From NCBI GenBank assembly GCA_003553695.1, contig PWFB01000016.1:1-41345 (forward strand): a stretch of 41,345 nucleotides of DNA, in the 5' to 3' direction. The notes below the pieces were generated by a model, which saw only the letters and a program-made list of their open reading frames with translations, did not search any database and was not told the origin of the DNA. The position numbers and the translations under genes are program-made. Below, piece by piece: positions 16,102 through 25,031 of this stretch. Every line of letters begins with the position of its first letter. Within the stretch, counting starts at the first letter, position 1. Origin of the DNA: Desulfonatronospira sp. GTDB taxonomy: Bacteria; Desulfobacterota; Desulfovibrionia; Desulfovibrionales; Desulfonatronovibrionaceae.

Positions 16102-17124
16102 ATGAACTGGAATGACATCACCAAAGAGGCCAAGGAAAAACTAAAGGGATACTGTCGTGTATGTCCGGTGTGCGACGGCCGCATGTGTGCCGGTGAAGTG
16201 CCTGGCATGGGCGGAATGGGCACAGGCGAGGCCTTCAAGGTCAATCTCAAAGCTCTGGCACGCTACCGGTTGAGAATGCGTGCGCTACACGGAGTAAAGA
16301 AACCGGATACAGGCATCAGGCTGTGGGGCAGGGATTTCAAGAGCCCCATTATGGCCGCTCCCATGACCGGAACCACTTACAACATGGGAGGGAGGATCAC
16401 GGAGCAGGAATTTATTGATCATATCATTTCCGGAAGCATAGGCTCAGGAAGTATCGGCTTTTGCGGGGACGGAGCCGATCCGGCCATGTTCGACAGCGGC
16501 GTCAAGGCTATAAAAAACAACCAGGGGCAGGGTATACCCATCATCAAACCCAGGGCCCAGGAAGAGATAATAAAACGCATCAGAAGTGCCGAAGAGGCCG
16601 GAGCCATTGCTGTCGGGGTCGACATTGACGGAGCAGGTCTGGTGACCATGGCCCTCAAGGGTCAGGCTGTGGGGCCCAAGGACAAACACGAGATAAAAGA
16701 GCTGGTTAAGTCCACTGACCTTCCGTTTGTGCTTAAGGGAATCATGACCATCGACGATGCCCTGGATGCTCTGGAAGCAGGGGTCTCAACCATAGTAGTC
16801 TCCAATCACGGGGGAAGGGTCCTGGATCATACCCCTGGTGCTGCCGAAGTCCTGCCGGAAATTGCCGACCTCGTAAGGGGACGCATGACCATTATTGCCG
16901 ATGGCGGGGTACGTTCCGGGTCGGATGTTTTAAAGCTTCTAGCCCTGGGCGCGGATGCCGTGCTGGTGGGCAGGCCGCTTATCACCGGTGCTTTTGGAGG
17001 AGGCACGGAGGGAGTCTCATTCGTGCTGAACAAGTATACCCAGGAGCTTGTCCAGGCCATGCTTCTCACCGGTGTTCCGGATGTGGAAAAAGTATGTCCG
17101 GGGATCCTGGATTACCGCGACTGA
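16102..17124 (+). CDS. FMN-dependent alpha-hydroxy-acid oxidase-like protein with Cys-rich N-terminus
   Basis: A 340-residue flavoprotein with the lactate-oxidase/LldD-type barrel: PIMAAPMTGTTYNMGG near residue 90, GVDIDGAG, the active-site-like VSNHGGRVLD (catalytic His-Gly-Gly-Arg), IIADGGVRSGSDVLKLLALGADAV-type phosphate site and VLVGRPL. The N-terminus carries CRVCPVCDGRMC (residues 18-29) and PGMGGMGTG, not part of the classic oxidase fold and possibly metal or Fe-S binding. In a probable anaerobe an oxidase reaction is unlikely; a dehydrogenase or reductase role is inferred. It lies 10 bp behind dapA, but a link to lysine synthesis is only contextual. A hairpin at 17147 follows. Confidence 0.85.
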   Translation: MNWNDITKEAKEKLKGYCRVCPVCDGRMCAGEVPGMGGMGTGEAFKVNLKALARYRLRMRALHGVKKPDTGIRLWGRDFKSPIMAAPMTGTTYNMGGRITEQEFIDHIISGSIGSGSIGFCGDGADPAMFDSGVKAIKNNQGQGIPIIKPRAQEEIIKRIRSAEEAGAIAVGVDIDGAGLVTMALKGQAVGPKDKHEIKELVKSTDLPFVLKGIMTIDDALDALEAGVSTIVVSNHGGRVLDHTPGAAEVLPEIADLVRGRMTIIADGGVRSGSDVLKLLALGADAVLVGRPLITGAFGGGTEGVSFVLNKYTQELVQAMLLTGVPDVEKVCPGILDYRD

Positions 17125-17146
17125 TTCGTCTTAAGAAAGCACAAAT

Positions 17147-17183
17147 CCGGGAAGGGCGGCAAACTCAACAGAGCCCTTCCTGG
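17147..17183. terminator. Hairpin between convergent genes (putative bidirectional terminator)
   Basis: An 11-bp stem with one G-T pair (CCGGGAAGGGC with GCCCTTCCTGG) and a 15-nt loop lies between the plus-strand flavoprotein and minus-strand pyrR. No T-run follows in either direction, so termination is uncertain. Confidence 0.4.
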
Positions 17184-17216
17184 CAGCCAGGATTTATGCC
17201 TGTAAGGGCGTTTCAT

Positions 17217-17756
17217 TTAGTCACCTTTTTCCTGAAGCAGGACCCTGTCTTTGCCGTCTCTTTCCCGGAGCTCCACATCCACCTGTTCATTCTTGGAGGT
17301 GTTTACTTTTTTGCCCACAAAGTCTGCATGGATGGGCAATTCCCGGTGGCCGCGGTCAATGAGCACCAAGAGCTTTATGCACCCGGGCCGTCCAAAATCC
17401 AGCAAAGCGTCCAGGGCGCTTCTTATGGTGCGTCCGGTATACAGAACGTCGTCCACCAGTATCAGGGTTTTTCCGTCCACGGAAAAAGGTATGTTTGTAC
17501 TGTTGATCACCGGTGTTGAAGTCATTTTGGTCCAGTCATCCCGGTAAAGATTTATATCCAGTTTACCCAGCCTGATTTCCTGGCCGGTCTTTTCTTCCAG
17601 CATTTTCTGCATTCTGGCGGCCAGGTCGACTCCGCGGCGCTGAATTCCCATGAGCGCCAGGTTGTCTGTGTCCGCAGTCTGTTCCCACACCTGGGAAGCA
17701 AGCCTTTCCATGGTTTTCTGCATCTGCTTGGCGTTTAGTATAATTCGTGATGCCAT
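17217..17756 (-). CDS. pyrR: PyrR-type uracil phosphoribosyltransferase/attenuation protein
   Basis: A 179-residue type I phosphoribosyltransferase of PyrR length. The PRPP loop VDDVLYTGRT is at residues 101-110, after LMGIQRRGVDLA (residues 35-46) and the PyrR-type LDINLYRDDW. In Gram-positives PyrR binds pyr mRNA in response to UMP; outside them it may act chiefly as a uracil salvage enzyme. No pyr genes or PyrR-binding-type leader are visible nearby, so the regulatory role here is open. A GGGAGC ribosome binding site precedes the ATG. It stands alone on the minus strand, divergent from copA. Confidence 0.93.
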   Translation of the reverse strand: MASRIILNAKQMQKTMERLASQVWEQTADTDNLALMGIQRRGVDLAARMQKMLEEKTGQEIRLGKLDINLYRDDWTKMTSTPVINSTNIPFSVDGKTLILVDDVLYTGRTIRSALDALLDFGRPGCIKLLVLIDRGHRELPIHADFVGKKVNTSKNEQVDVELRERDGKDRVLLQEKGD

Positions 17757-17921
17757 ATCAAGCTCCCATCTCCATTATTGCAGCGCTGGAATTTATTTGA
17801 TAATAATCATCTTTCCCAGGTGTCATTTTCATTTGATACTTATCCTGAAGGGACAAGTGTGACAGTGTCATGCCTTCTGTACATGCTTTGGCCTGTGGAA
17901 AAAACAACTTTAACTGGTTTT

Positions 17922-17954
17922 CATCCGGAAATTCTTTTTTTCCGGATGCTGAAA
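17922..17954 (+). repeat. REP-like 33-nt hairpin repeat, copy 1
   Basis: A 10-bp stem CATCCGGAAA/TTTCCGGATG with a 7-nt loop and the tail CTGAAA. It differs at two positions from 41176-41208. Here it is nested in a second inverted repeat (GTTTTCATC 17917-17925 with GATGAAAAC 17957-17965) and sits just upstream of copA. Confidence 0.75.
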
Positions 17955-17997
17955 CTGATGAAAACTTATTATATATGTACTCTTTGTCGAGGTAAAG

Positions 17998-20526
17998 ATG
18001 TCTGAAGACAAAAAAACTTCCGGGATGGACTCACCATCTAATTCGTCCGTTAAAGACTCCAGCAAAAACAACCCTTCGATTATCCTCAAAATTACCGGCA
18101 TGTCCTGTGCCTCCTGCGTACGCCGGGTGGAAAAGGCCCTTTCCAGCGTTGATGGAGTAAAAGCTGCTGAAGTCAATCTTTCCACGGAAAAGGCCACTGT
18201 CTTTCTGGAAGGCCGGGTCTCTTACTCAGAACTGATAAAGGCTGTACAAGGCATGGGTTTTGGTGCCGAACCCGTGGACCGGAGTCAGGCAGTCCTGGAT
18301 ATACAGGGTATGACTTGTGCATCCTGCGTGCGCCGGGTGGAAAAGGCCCTCAGGGATGTTCCCGGAGTGCTGCAGGCAGAGGTGAATTTCGCCTCTGAGC
18401 GTGCCCTGGTTATATATACCGGCGGTCCGGAAACCCTTGTTTCCCTGCAGAAAGCAGTAGAGGAAAGCGGTTACCAGGTTGTCCGGGCAGGCGAGGAGCA
18501 AAAAGAAAGCGAGGACAAGGAGCGCGAAGTCCGGGAACAGCAGATGAAACGCCTGGTCAGGGACGTGGTTTCCGGAGCGGCGGTAACCACTGTTGTCCTG
18601 ATAGGCAGTATTCCGCACATGATGCCCATGTGGTCGGACTGGGTGCCGGCTTTTTTAAGCAATGTATATGTTCTTCTGATTCTTTCCACCTATGTGCAGT
18701 TTATTGCCGGATGGCGCTTTTACCAGGGGGCATATGGGGCGCTGCGCCATTTTACCGCGGATATGAACGTCCTGGTGGCCATGGGGACCACCTCGGCCTG
18801 GCTTTACAGCGCGGCCATGTCCCTTTTTCCGGGCTTTCTGACCAGTCTGGGGTTTCCTTATCAGCTTTATTACGACGTAGCCACGGTCATCACCACCCTT
18901 ATTCTTGTGGGCCGGCTGATGGAGGCCCGGGCCAAGGGACGCACTTCCGAAGCCATTCGCCGTCTTATGGGCATGCAGGCCCGCAGCGCCAGGGTAAGAC
19001 GAAACCACGAAGACCTGGAGATACCAGTGGAAGAAGTGCAGGTGGGGGATGTGGTCCTGGTCCGCCCCGGGGAAAGGGTTCCAGTGGACGGGGAGATAAT
19101 ATCCGGCTCATCCACTGTGGACGAATCGATGCTCACCGGCGAAAGCATGCCTGTGTCCAAGAGCCCCGGCCATGAAGTAATAGGCGGAACCATAAACAAG
19201 GTGGGAAGTTTCCAGTTCAGGGCCACCAAAATCGGCCGGGACACGGCTCTGGCCAGAATAATCCAGCTGGTGGAACAGGCCCAGGGTTCCAAGGCACCTA
19301 TTCAGAAACTGGTGGATGTAATAGCGGCCTATTTTGTACCCGCAGTGCTCAGTGTAGCGCTGGTTAGTTTTATCTTCTGGTCCATTTACGGGCCTGAGCC
19401 GCAGCTGACCTTTGCTCTGACCACCTTTATCGCTGTACTTATCATAGCCTGTCCCTGCGCCCTTGGTCTGGCCACTCCCACGGCCATAATGGTGGGTATG
19501 GGCAAAGGGGCTGAAAACGGCATTCTCATCAAGAACGCCGAGACATTGCAGCTTACTCACCGACTGCAGACTGTTGTACTGGATAAAACCGGCACTCTTA
19601 CCCGGGGAGAACCCCAGGTCATAGATCTGTTGCCGCAGCAGGGCATTGAAGCCAATGACCTGTTGCGGCTGGCAGCTTCGGTGGAGCAGGGATCTGAGCA
19701 CCCCCTGGGAGAAGCTGTTGTGCGCCATGCCCGGGAAAAGGGACTGACTCTGGCTTCTGCTGAAACCTTCAATGCTGTCCCCGGGCAGGGAATAAAGGCT
19801 GTCATGGAAGGCAGGGAAGTCCTGGCCGGCAACATACGCCTTATGCAGCAGCATAAAGTTGCTTTGGGCTCCTGGGAGGAAAAGGCCCGGGAACTTGCCG
19901 AGGATGGCAAGACACCCATGTATGTGGCCCGGGACGGGAAGATGGCCGGGATGATTGCAGTGGCCGATCCTCTGAAGGATACATCCAGGGAGGCAGTCCA
20001 GGCCATGCGCCAGATGGGTCTGGAAGTCATCATGCTCACCGGGGACAATGAGGCCACCGCCCGGGCCATTGGACGACAGCTGGACATGGACCGGGTTTTT
20101 GCCGAAGTCCTGCCCCAGGATAAGGCCGATTATGTGGCCAAGTTGCAACAGGAAGGCAAGCGGGTGGCTATGGTGGGAGACGGCATCAACGATGCTCCGG
20201 CTCTTGCCCGGGCCGATGTGGGCGTAGCCATAGGAACGGGCACTGACGTAGCCATGGAAACAGCAGGCGTAACCCTCATAAGCGGGGACCTGCGTGGTGT
20301 GCCCACGGCCATCTCTCTTTCCCGGGCCACTACCAGGACTATCTGGCAGAATCTTTTCTGGGCCTTTATTTATAATATAGTCCTGATACCGGTGGCTGCA
20401 GGAGTCCTGTATCCATTTTATGGAATAATTCTAAATCCAATGCTTGCCGGAGCGGCTATGGCTGTGAGCTCGGTTTCCGTAGTAACCAACAGCCTTAGGC
20501 TGCGCTCTTTCAAGCCGCGAAAATGA
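17998..20526 (+). CDS. copA: Copper-translocating P1B-type ATPase
   Basis: An 842-residue Cu(I) efflux ATPase. Two N-terminal heavy-metal domains carry CxxC motifs in GMSCASC (residues 37-40) and GMTCASC (107-110). The membrane part has the ion-binding CPC at 485-487 ([15 protein letters not shown]), plus YN and MxxSS ([10 protein letters not shown]) residues in the last helices, which mark Cu(I) specificity. The catalytic phosphorylation site DKTGT is at 529-533, the nucleotide-domain HP motif in SEHPLGEA, and [10 protein letters not shown] closes the P domain. The start at 17998 follows GAGGTAAAG. No CsoR, CueR or CopZ gene is next to it; the spacer upstream holds a REP-like hairpin. Confidence 0.95.
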   Translation: MSEDKKTSGMDSPSNSSVKDSSKNNPSIILKITGMSCASCVRRVEKALSSVDGVKAAEVNLSTEKATVFLEGRVSYSELIKAVQGMGFGAEPVDRSQAVLDIQGMTCASCVRRVEKALRDVPGVLQAEVNFASERALVIYTGGPETLVSLQKAVEESGYQVVRAGEEQKESEDKEREVREQQMKRLVRDVVSGAAVTTVVLIGSIPHMMPMWSDWVPAFLSNVYVLLILSTYVQFIAGWRFYQGAYGALRHFTADMNVLVAMGTTSAWLYSAAMSLFPGFLTSLGFPYQLYYDVATVITTLILVGRLMEARAKGRTSEAIRRLMGMQARSARVRRNHEDLEIPVEEVQVGDVVLVRPGERVPVDGEIISGSSTVDESMLTGESMPVSKSPGHEVIGGTINKVGSFQFRATKIGRDTALARIIQLVEQAQGSKAPIQKLVDVIAAYFVPAVLSVALVSFIFWSIYGPEPQLTFALTTFIAVLIIACPCALGLATPTAIMVGMGKGAENGILIKNAETLQLTHRLQTVVLDKTGTLTRGEPQVIDLLPQQGIEANDLLRLAASVEQGSEHPLGEAVVRHAREKGLTLASAETFNAVPGQGIKAVMEGREVLAGNIRLMQQHKVALGSWEEKARELAEDGKTPMYVARDGKMAGMIAVADPLKDTSREAVQAMRQMGLEVIMLTGDNEATARAIGRQLDMDRVFAEVLPQDKADYVAKLQQEGKRVAMVGDGINDAPALARADVGVAIGTGTDVAMETAGVTLISGDLRGVPTAISLSRATTRTIWQNLFWAFIYNIVLIPVAAGVLYPFYGIILNPMLAGAAMAVSSVSVVTNSLRLRSFKPRK

Positions 20527-20613
20527 TCGCTGCTTTTGGGACATGGTCTGCAAATGCATTATGTATCCACGGCCTTGAGTTTGACTGCGGCAATATTTTT
20601 TTTCAAAAAAAGC

Positions 20614-20642
20614 TTGCCTTTGCAAAGGGCATGGAATATTGG
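20614..20642 (+). promoter_or_regulatory. Candidate promoter of RRM gene 2
   Basis: TTGCCT (20614-20619), 17-nt spacer, TATTGG (20637-20642). The -10 is poor on its own; support comes from the AAAAAAAGCTTGC shared with RRM gene 1 and from identical spacing to the start codon. Confidence 0.4.
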
Positions 20643-20739
20643 TGCCTTGTGTCTTTCATCGGTTTCTGTGGACGGGTCGGATCGTAAGCGGCCTGGACCG
20701 GTGATTTCCCCTGTTTTACTTTTTCAGGAGCATTATTTT

Positions 20740-20994
20740 ATGACCAATCTGTATGTGGGCAATCTGCCCTGGAGCACTACTGAGGCCCAACTCCGCGACC
20801 TTTTTGCTGAATTCGGTGAAGTAAGCTCGGCAAAAATTATCGAGGACCGTGAAACCGGCCGTTCCCGTGGATTTGGTTTTGTGGAAATGGAAAACGGTGC
20901 CGATGAAGCCATTGAAGCCCTTAACGGCAAGGATATCGGCGGTCGCAACATCAAGGTAAACGTGGCCAAGCCCAAACGAGAAGCTCGCTTCTAA
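20740..20994 (+). CDS. RRM-domain RNA-binding protein (copy 2)
   Basis: An 84-residue RRM protein, differing from copy 1 (2327-2581) at only about seven residues, mostly in the middle and tail (for example LFAEFG for SFAEFG, KPKREARF for KPRRESRF). RNP-2 LYVGNL and RNP-1 RGFGFVEM are intact. The frame is open upstream to 20536, but the start is set at 20740 by CAGGAG just upstream and by the aligned start of copy 1. Nucleotide differences are mostly synonymous, indicating duplication followed by selection on the protein. It follows copA in the same direction but has its own promoter-like region and terminator. Confidence 0.93.
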   Translation: MTNLYVGNLPWSTTEAQLRDLFAEFGEVSSAKIIEDRETGRSRGFGFVEMENGADEAIEALNGKDIGGRNIKVNVAKPKREARF

Positions 20995-21022
20995 AACTCA
21001 TTTCAAAAATAAGTTTAAAAAA

Positions 21023-21053
21023 AACCATCCCGGAAAGCTCCGGGATGGTTTTT
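21023..21053 (+). terminator. Rho-independent terminator of RRM gene 2
   Basis: An 11-bp perfect stem (AACCATCCCGG with CCGGGATGGTT), 6-nt loop and T-run, nearly the same stem as the terminator of RRM gene 1. Confidence 0.92.
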
Positions 21054-21108
21054 CTTGTTTAAGAATAACTTAAAATGCGGGCCAATCAATTTCAGCTACC
21101 TGCAAAAT

Positions 21109-21321
21109 CTAAACAATTTTCATGCAGTTTCTTATCTGCAGTTCCTTGAGGATTACCTCTTCGTAGTTGATGCGCGGTCCAGGAGTTTTGTAAGATTCCT
21201 CGTCAGTGAATTTGTCCAGAAACTGGCTTTCTTCCCAGAAGTCCAGCAGTTCTTCGTCACCAAGAATCTTGACCTGTTCTTCCAGAGGATAATTATCAGG
21301 ATTGCGTAAAAAATAGGCCAT
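21109..21321 (-). CDS. Small acidic hypothetical protein
   Basis: A 70-residue protein I do not recognise. It starts MAYFLRNPDNYPLEEQVKIL and is rich in acidic and aromatic residues (DEELLDFWEE, TDEESY), with one Cys near the C-terminus and no membrane segment or known motif. The case for a real gene is contextual: GGGAGGG lies 13 bases before the ATG, and a fair minus-strand promoter (21382-21410) lies at a sensible distance. It converges on RRM gene 2, sharing the 21023 terminator region on the other side, and is divergent from mfd. Confidence 0.6.
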   Translation of the reverse strand: MAYFLRNPDNYPLEEQVKILGDEELLDFWEESQFLDKFTDEESYKTPGPRINYEEVILKELQIRNCMKIV

Positions 21322-21381
21322 TATTGAATGAACCCTCCCGTAATTAGGTTTAAAAAAATATATCTTACTTGCTAATAATGG

Positions 21382-21410
21382 ATACTAACCACAAGTTGAT
21401 TTTTTGGCAA
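21382..21410 (-). promoter_or_regulatory. Candidate promoter of the small minus-strand gene
   Basis: On the minus strand, TTGCCA (21405-21410), 17-nt spacer and TAGTAT (21382-21387). It gives a leader of roughly 55 nt. Confidence 0.4.
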
Positions 21411-21574
21411 CATATTTTGACTTGATAAAATAATAAAAAAGATTTAGCGCTTTAAACCGGAAAAATATGCCTGATTTCCTCCGGCAAAAATATGTTGACA
21501 ATAATTTTAATAAGTTACCGGTAAGCAACCCATAACCCCTTTATTCAAATATCCATGGACAGTCGGAACCAAGA

Positions 21575-24500
21575 TTGTTTGTTGACCCCAGCATAAAAAA
21601 AGAAATTTTGGATTCAGGCCGGCAATCCAAGCATATCCATATCCACAAGTCAGGTCCTGCCACCCAGGTCTATCTAGCAGAATACCTGCGTCGACAGGGA
21701 CGTGACACAGTGCTGGTTCTTCCCCCGAACTCCGATGTGAAGCAATATATGAGACTGGCTGAAATATTCAGTCAGTCTGAAATAAACCGTGAAAGATTCT
21801 GGGAGTCATCCTGGTTTTTTTTGCCTTCACCGGCTCAATCCGGCAAAAAGTCATGGGGGGGGATATGGACAGCAATGTTTGGAATTCTTCAACAAAAAAA
21901 CAAGACGGTTGTTCTTACTGCTGATTCTCTTCTGTATTATTTTCCTCCCCCTGATGTGGTCCGGGATGTTTTTCTGCTCCTCATGACCGGCGAAGAAGCA
22001 AATCCGGGAGACATCCTGGATAAACTTGCAGACTGGGGTTATGTCAGGGAGTTTATGGTCACATCTCAGGGAGAGGTATCCCAGCGGGGAGACATCCTGG
22101 ATATTTATGCACCCGGGTATGCATACCCCCTGCGCCTGGAATTCTTCGGCAATCACCTGGAAAGCATTCGTACTTTTGATCCCGTCTCTCAAAGATCCAT
22201 CCGTCAGCTTGATGATTGCCTGATATTGCCTGTCTCCCCATGTCCCATGGAAGATCATCTGGTGGCGCTGGCCGGAGAGAAGGCAGATCATTTAAGGTCT
22301 ACTGGAGAAATCAGCAGGGATCTGCGTCAAAAGCTGGACATGAAGCTGGAGGAAAAAGGCGACCATTATCCCCCCGGTCTTTTTTATTCCAATCCGGGAG
22401 ATATTTCACAATTTCTGTCCCCGGATGCGTACTATTTTCTGGTGGATACCTCACGCCTGAGAACATCTCTTGAAGAAGAGGAATGGAAGCTCAAACAATG
22501 GGCTGAGGCTCAGGGCTGGCCTGAAAAATTTGTATTTCAGCCTGAAGCCCGGGCCAGGACCATGTGGTACAACAAGAGACAGGTGGGATTTGAAAGACTG
22601 GTCATGGGTCACAAATCCAGAGGCATGGATCTGAGCGAAAAAGAGATTAGCAGCTTCTCGGACATTTTCTGGAAACCCCAGGACAACCGAAGGCCCTGGC
22701 CGGCTTTTGTTCAGGCCCTGAAGGAGTGGAAAAGAACCGCTAACCAGGTAATACTTAATTTTAATACTCCCAAATCCAGAGACAAGTTCCTGGATGTAAT
22801 ACAAAAAGAGGATATCCAGTTAAAGACCTCTTATGATCCCGACATTAGGGGATTGTACGCCGTGGTGGCGGGTACCGGCACAGGCATGCACATGTCCTGG
22901 AATCATATATATGTTCTTGGCGAAGACGTTATGCAGCCCGGGGCCAGGCAGAGAAGCAGCAGCACCACGGGCAGGTTCAAGGGCATTGCCAGGATAGAGG
23001 ATATTGAATCCGGGGATATGCTGGTGCACAGGGACTACGGGCTGGGTCGGTTCGGAGGACTGGAAAGGATCAGCACCGATACCCAGGCCAATGACTATCT
23101 TGTGCTCTACTATGCCAATGATGACAAGCTTTACGTGCCGGTGGACAGGTTTTCTCTGGTGCAGAAATACAAGGGGCCGGAAGGGGCTGATCCTGCTCTG
23201 GACAAGCTGGGAGGAGTCAACTGGAGCAAAACCAAGAACCGGGTACGCAAGGCCATTCAAAAAATCGCCAGAGACCTGGTGGATATGTATGCCCAGCGCA
23301 AGGTAGTCAAGGGATACTCCTACAGCCCCCCTGAAGAACTTTACCAGGAGTTTGCCAATACCTTCGGTTTCCAGGAAACCCCGGACCAGGATCAGGCCAT
23401 AAGGGAGGTCATGGAGGACATGGAGAGCAATGAACCCATGGATCGCCTGGTTTGCGGTGACGTCGGCTTCGGAAAGACCGAGGTGGCCATGCGGGCTGCC
23501 TTCAGAGCGGTGCAGGACGGCAAGCAGGTGGCTCTTTTATGCCCCACAACCGTCCTGGCTGAACAGCATTACCAGAATTTCGTGCAGCGTATGCAGGATT
23601 TTTCCATAAACGTACGCATGCTCAGCCGCTTTGTTCCCCGCAACCGGCAGAAAATTATCCTGGAGGGAGCCAGAAAGGGTGAAGTGGATATCCTTATAGG
23701 CACGCACCGGATTCTGTCCCAGGATGTGGTTCTGCCCAGGCTTTCCCTGATGATTCTGGATGAGGAGCAAAGATTCGGGGTCAGGCACAAGGAGAAGCTC
23801 AAGCAGTACCGGCAAAACATCGATGTCTTGACCCTGACCGCCACCCCCATTCCCAGAACCCTGCAGCTGTCCATATCCGGAATCCGCACCCTGAGCGTCA
23901 TAGAAACTCCTCCCCTGGACCGAAAACCGGTGGAAAGCTCAATCATTGAAAGGGACAGGGCATTTTTAAAGCAAGCCCTGCAAAGGGAGCTGGAGCGGCG
24001 GGGACAGGTTTTCTGGGTGTATAACCGGGTGCAGGGCCTGGAAAGCGTCATGGAATATGTCCAGAACCTGATGCCTGAGGCCAGGGTAGCCATGGCTCAC
24101 GGCCAGATGCCGGAGCGCGTCCTGGAGGAGACCATGCACAGGTTCTGGCATCATGAAATCGATATACTTGTGTGTACTGCCATCATTGAGTCCGGGCTGG
24201 ACTTTCCCAGGGCCAACACCCTAATTGTTGATCAGGCTCACATGTTCGGGCTGGGGCAGCTTTACCAGTTGAGGGGCAGGGTAGGCAGGTCCCGGGAGCA
24301 GGCTTACGCCTATTTTGTTGTCCCTTCTGTCCGGGAGCTGGGGGAAAAGTCCAGGAAACGCATGCAGATCATACTGGACATGGATTATCTTGGTGCAGGT
24401 TTTCAGGTGGCCATGGAAGATTTGAGGCTAAGAGGGGCAGGGAATATACTGGGGGAAGTACAGTCGGGGCAGATCGGCAAAGTGGGCCTGGATCTTTTTC

Positions 24501-25012
24501 TGGAGATGATGCAGGAAGAAGTGGGCAGAATCAAGGGCGATAAGGATTCCGTAACCAGGGAGCCGGAAATCAATATTGGTTTTTCAGCCTATATCCCCGA
24601 GGATTATATTCCCGACCCTGCAGAGAGGTTGAAATATTACCGCATCCTTTCCGGAGGAGCTGGTGAGCAGGATTTTGACCAATTTTCCCAAGAACTTAAG
24701 GATATGTTTGGAAAACTCCCGGAGGAGTTGCAGAATTTTATTAATGTGCTAAAGATAAAGCACGCCCTGAGAACTCTGGGCCCGGCCAGGGCCGACTTTA
24801 TGCAGAACAGGCTCTGCATTGAGTGGGCCGAAGAAGCAAGGGAGCTTGATCCGGAAAAACTGGTGCAGTGGATAGAAAAAAACAGCAACATTGCCAGGCT
24901 GTTGCCGCCATCCAGGCTCGAAATCCGCCTTGACCGGGATTTAAGTATTTTAAAGTTCCTCCATGAATTGCAGGGTATTATTCAGGATTTGACCAACCAT
25001 CTTAACTTATGA
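21575..25012 (+). CDS. mfd: Transcription-repair coupling factor
   Basis: An 1145-residue Mfd of normal length. It displaces stalled RNA polymerase at DNA lesions and recruits UvrA. Visible parts: UvrB-like N-terminal module (WFFLPSP, GDILDIYAPGYAYPLRLEFFG), the RNA-polymerase-binding CarD-like domain (GDMLVHRDYGLGRFGGL, LYVPVDRFSLVQKY), RecG-like helicase domains with Walker A GDVGFGKTE (K634), DEEQ at 729-732, TATPIPRTLQ, and the C-terminal TRCF domain. The start is uncertain: the frame closes upstream at 21533 and the only usual start before the conserved region is TTG 21575, with no clear ribosome binding site. It leads a same-direction run through recO. Confidence 0.95.
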   Translation: MFVDPSIKKEILDSGRQSKHIHIHKSGPATQVYLAEYLRRQGRDTVLVLPPNSDVKQYMRLAEIFSQSEINRERFWESSWFFLPSPAQSGKKSWGGIWTAMFGILQQKNKTVVLTADSLLYYFPPPDVVRDVFLLLMTGEEANPGDILDKLADWGYVREFMVTSQGEVSQRGDILDIYAPGYAYPLRLEFFGNHLESIRTFDPVSQRSIRQLDDCLILPVSPCPMEDHLVALAGEKADHLRSTGEISRDLRQKLDMKLEEKGDHYPPGLFYSNPGDISQFLSPDAYYFLVDTSRLRTSLEEEEWKLKQWAEAQGWPEKFVFQPEARARTMWYNKRQVGFERLVMGHKSRGMDLSEKEISSFSDIFWKPQDNRRPWPAFVQALKEWKRTANQVILNFNTPKSRDKFLDVIQKEDIQLKTSYDPDIRGLYAVVAGTGTGMHMSWNHIYVLGEDVMQPGARQRSSSTTGRFKGIARIEDIESGDMLVHRDYGLGRFGGLERISTDTQANDYLVLYYANDDKLYVPVDRFSLVQKYKGPEGADPALDKLGGVNWSKTKNRVRKAIQKIARDLVDMYAQRKVVKGYSYSPPEELYQEFANTFGFQETPDQDQAIREVMEDMESNEPMDRLVCGDVGFGKTEVAMRAAFRAVQDGKQVALLCPTTVLAEQHYQNFVQRMQDFSINVRMLSRFVPRNRQKIILEGARKGEVDILIGTHRILSQDVVLPRLSLMILDEEQRFGVRHKEKLKQYRQNIDVLTLTATPIPRTLQLSISGIRTLSVIETPPLDRKPVESSIIERDRAFLKQALQRELERRGQVFWVYNRVQGLESVMEYVQNLMPEARVAMAHGQMPERVLEETMHRFWHHEIDILVCTAIIESGLDFPRANTLIVDQAHMFGLGQLYQLRGRVGRSREQAYAYFVVPSVRELGEKSRKRMQIILDMDYLGAGFQVAMEDLRLRGAGNILGEVQSGQIGKVGLDLFLEMMQEEVGRIKGDKDSVTREPEINIGFSAYIPEDYIPDPAERLKYYRILSGGAGEQDFDQFSQELKDMFGKLPEELQNFINVLKIKHALRTLGPARADFMQNRLCIEWAEEARELDPEKLVQWIEKNSNIARLLPPSRLEIRLDRDLSILKFLHELQGIIQDLTNHLNL

Positions 25013-25031
25013 GAAAATTATCTTCTTAAGT

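Noticed and set aside
19108-20148. Minus-strand frame (346 codons) inside copA
   Set aside because: Antisense to the conserved CopA catalytic core with no protein-like features.
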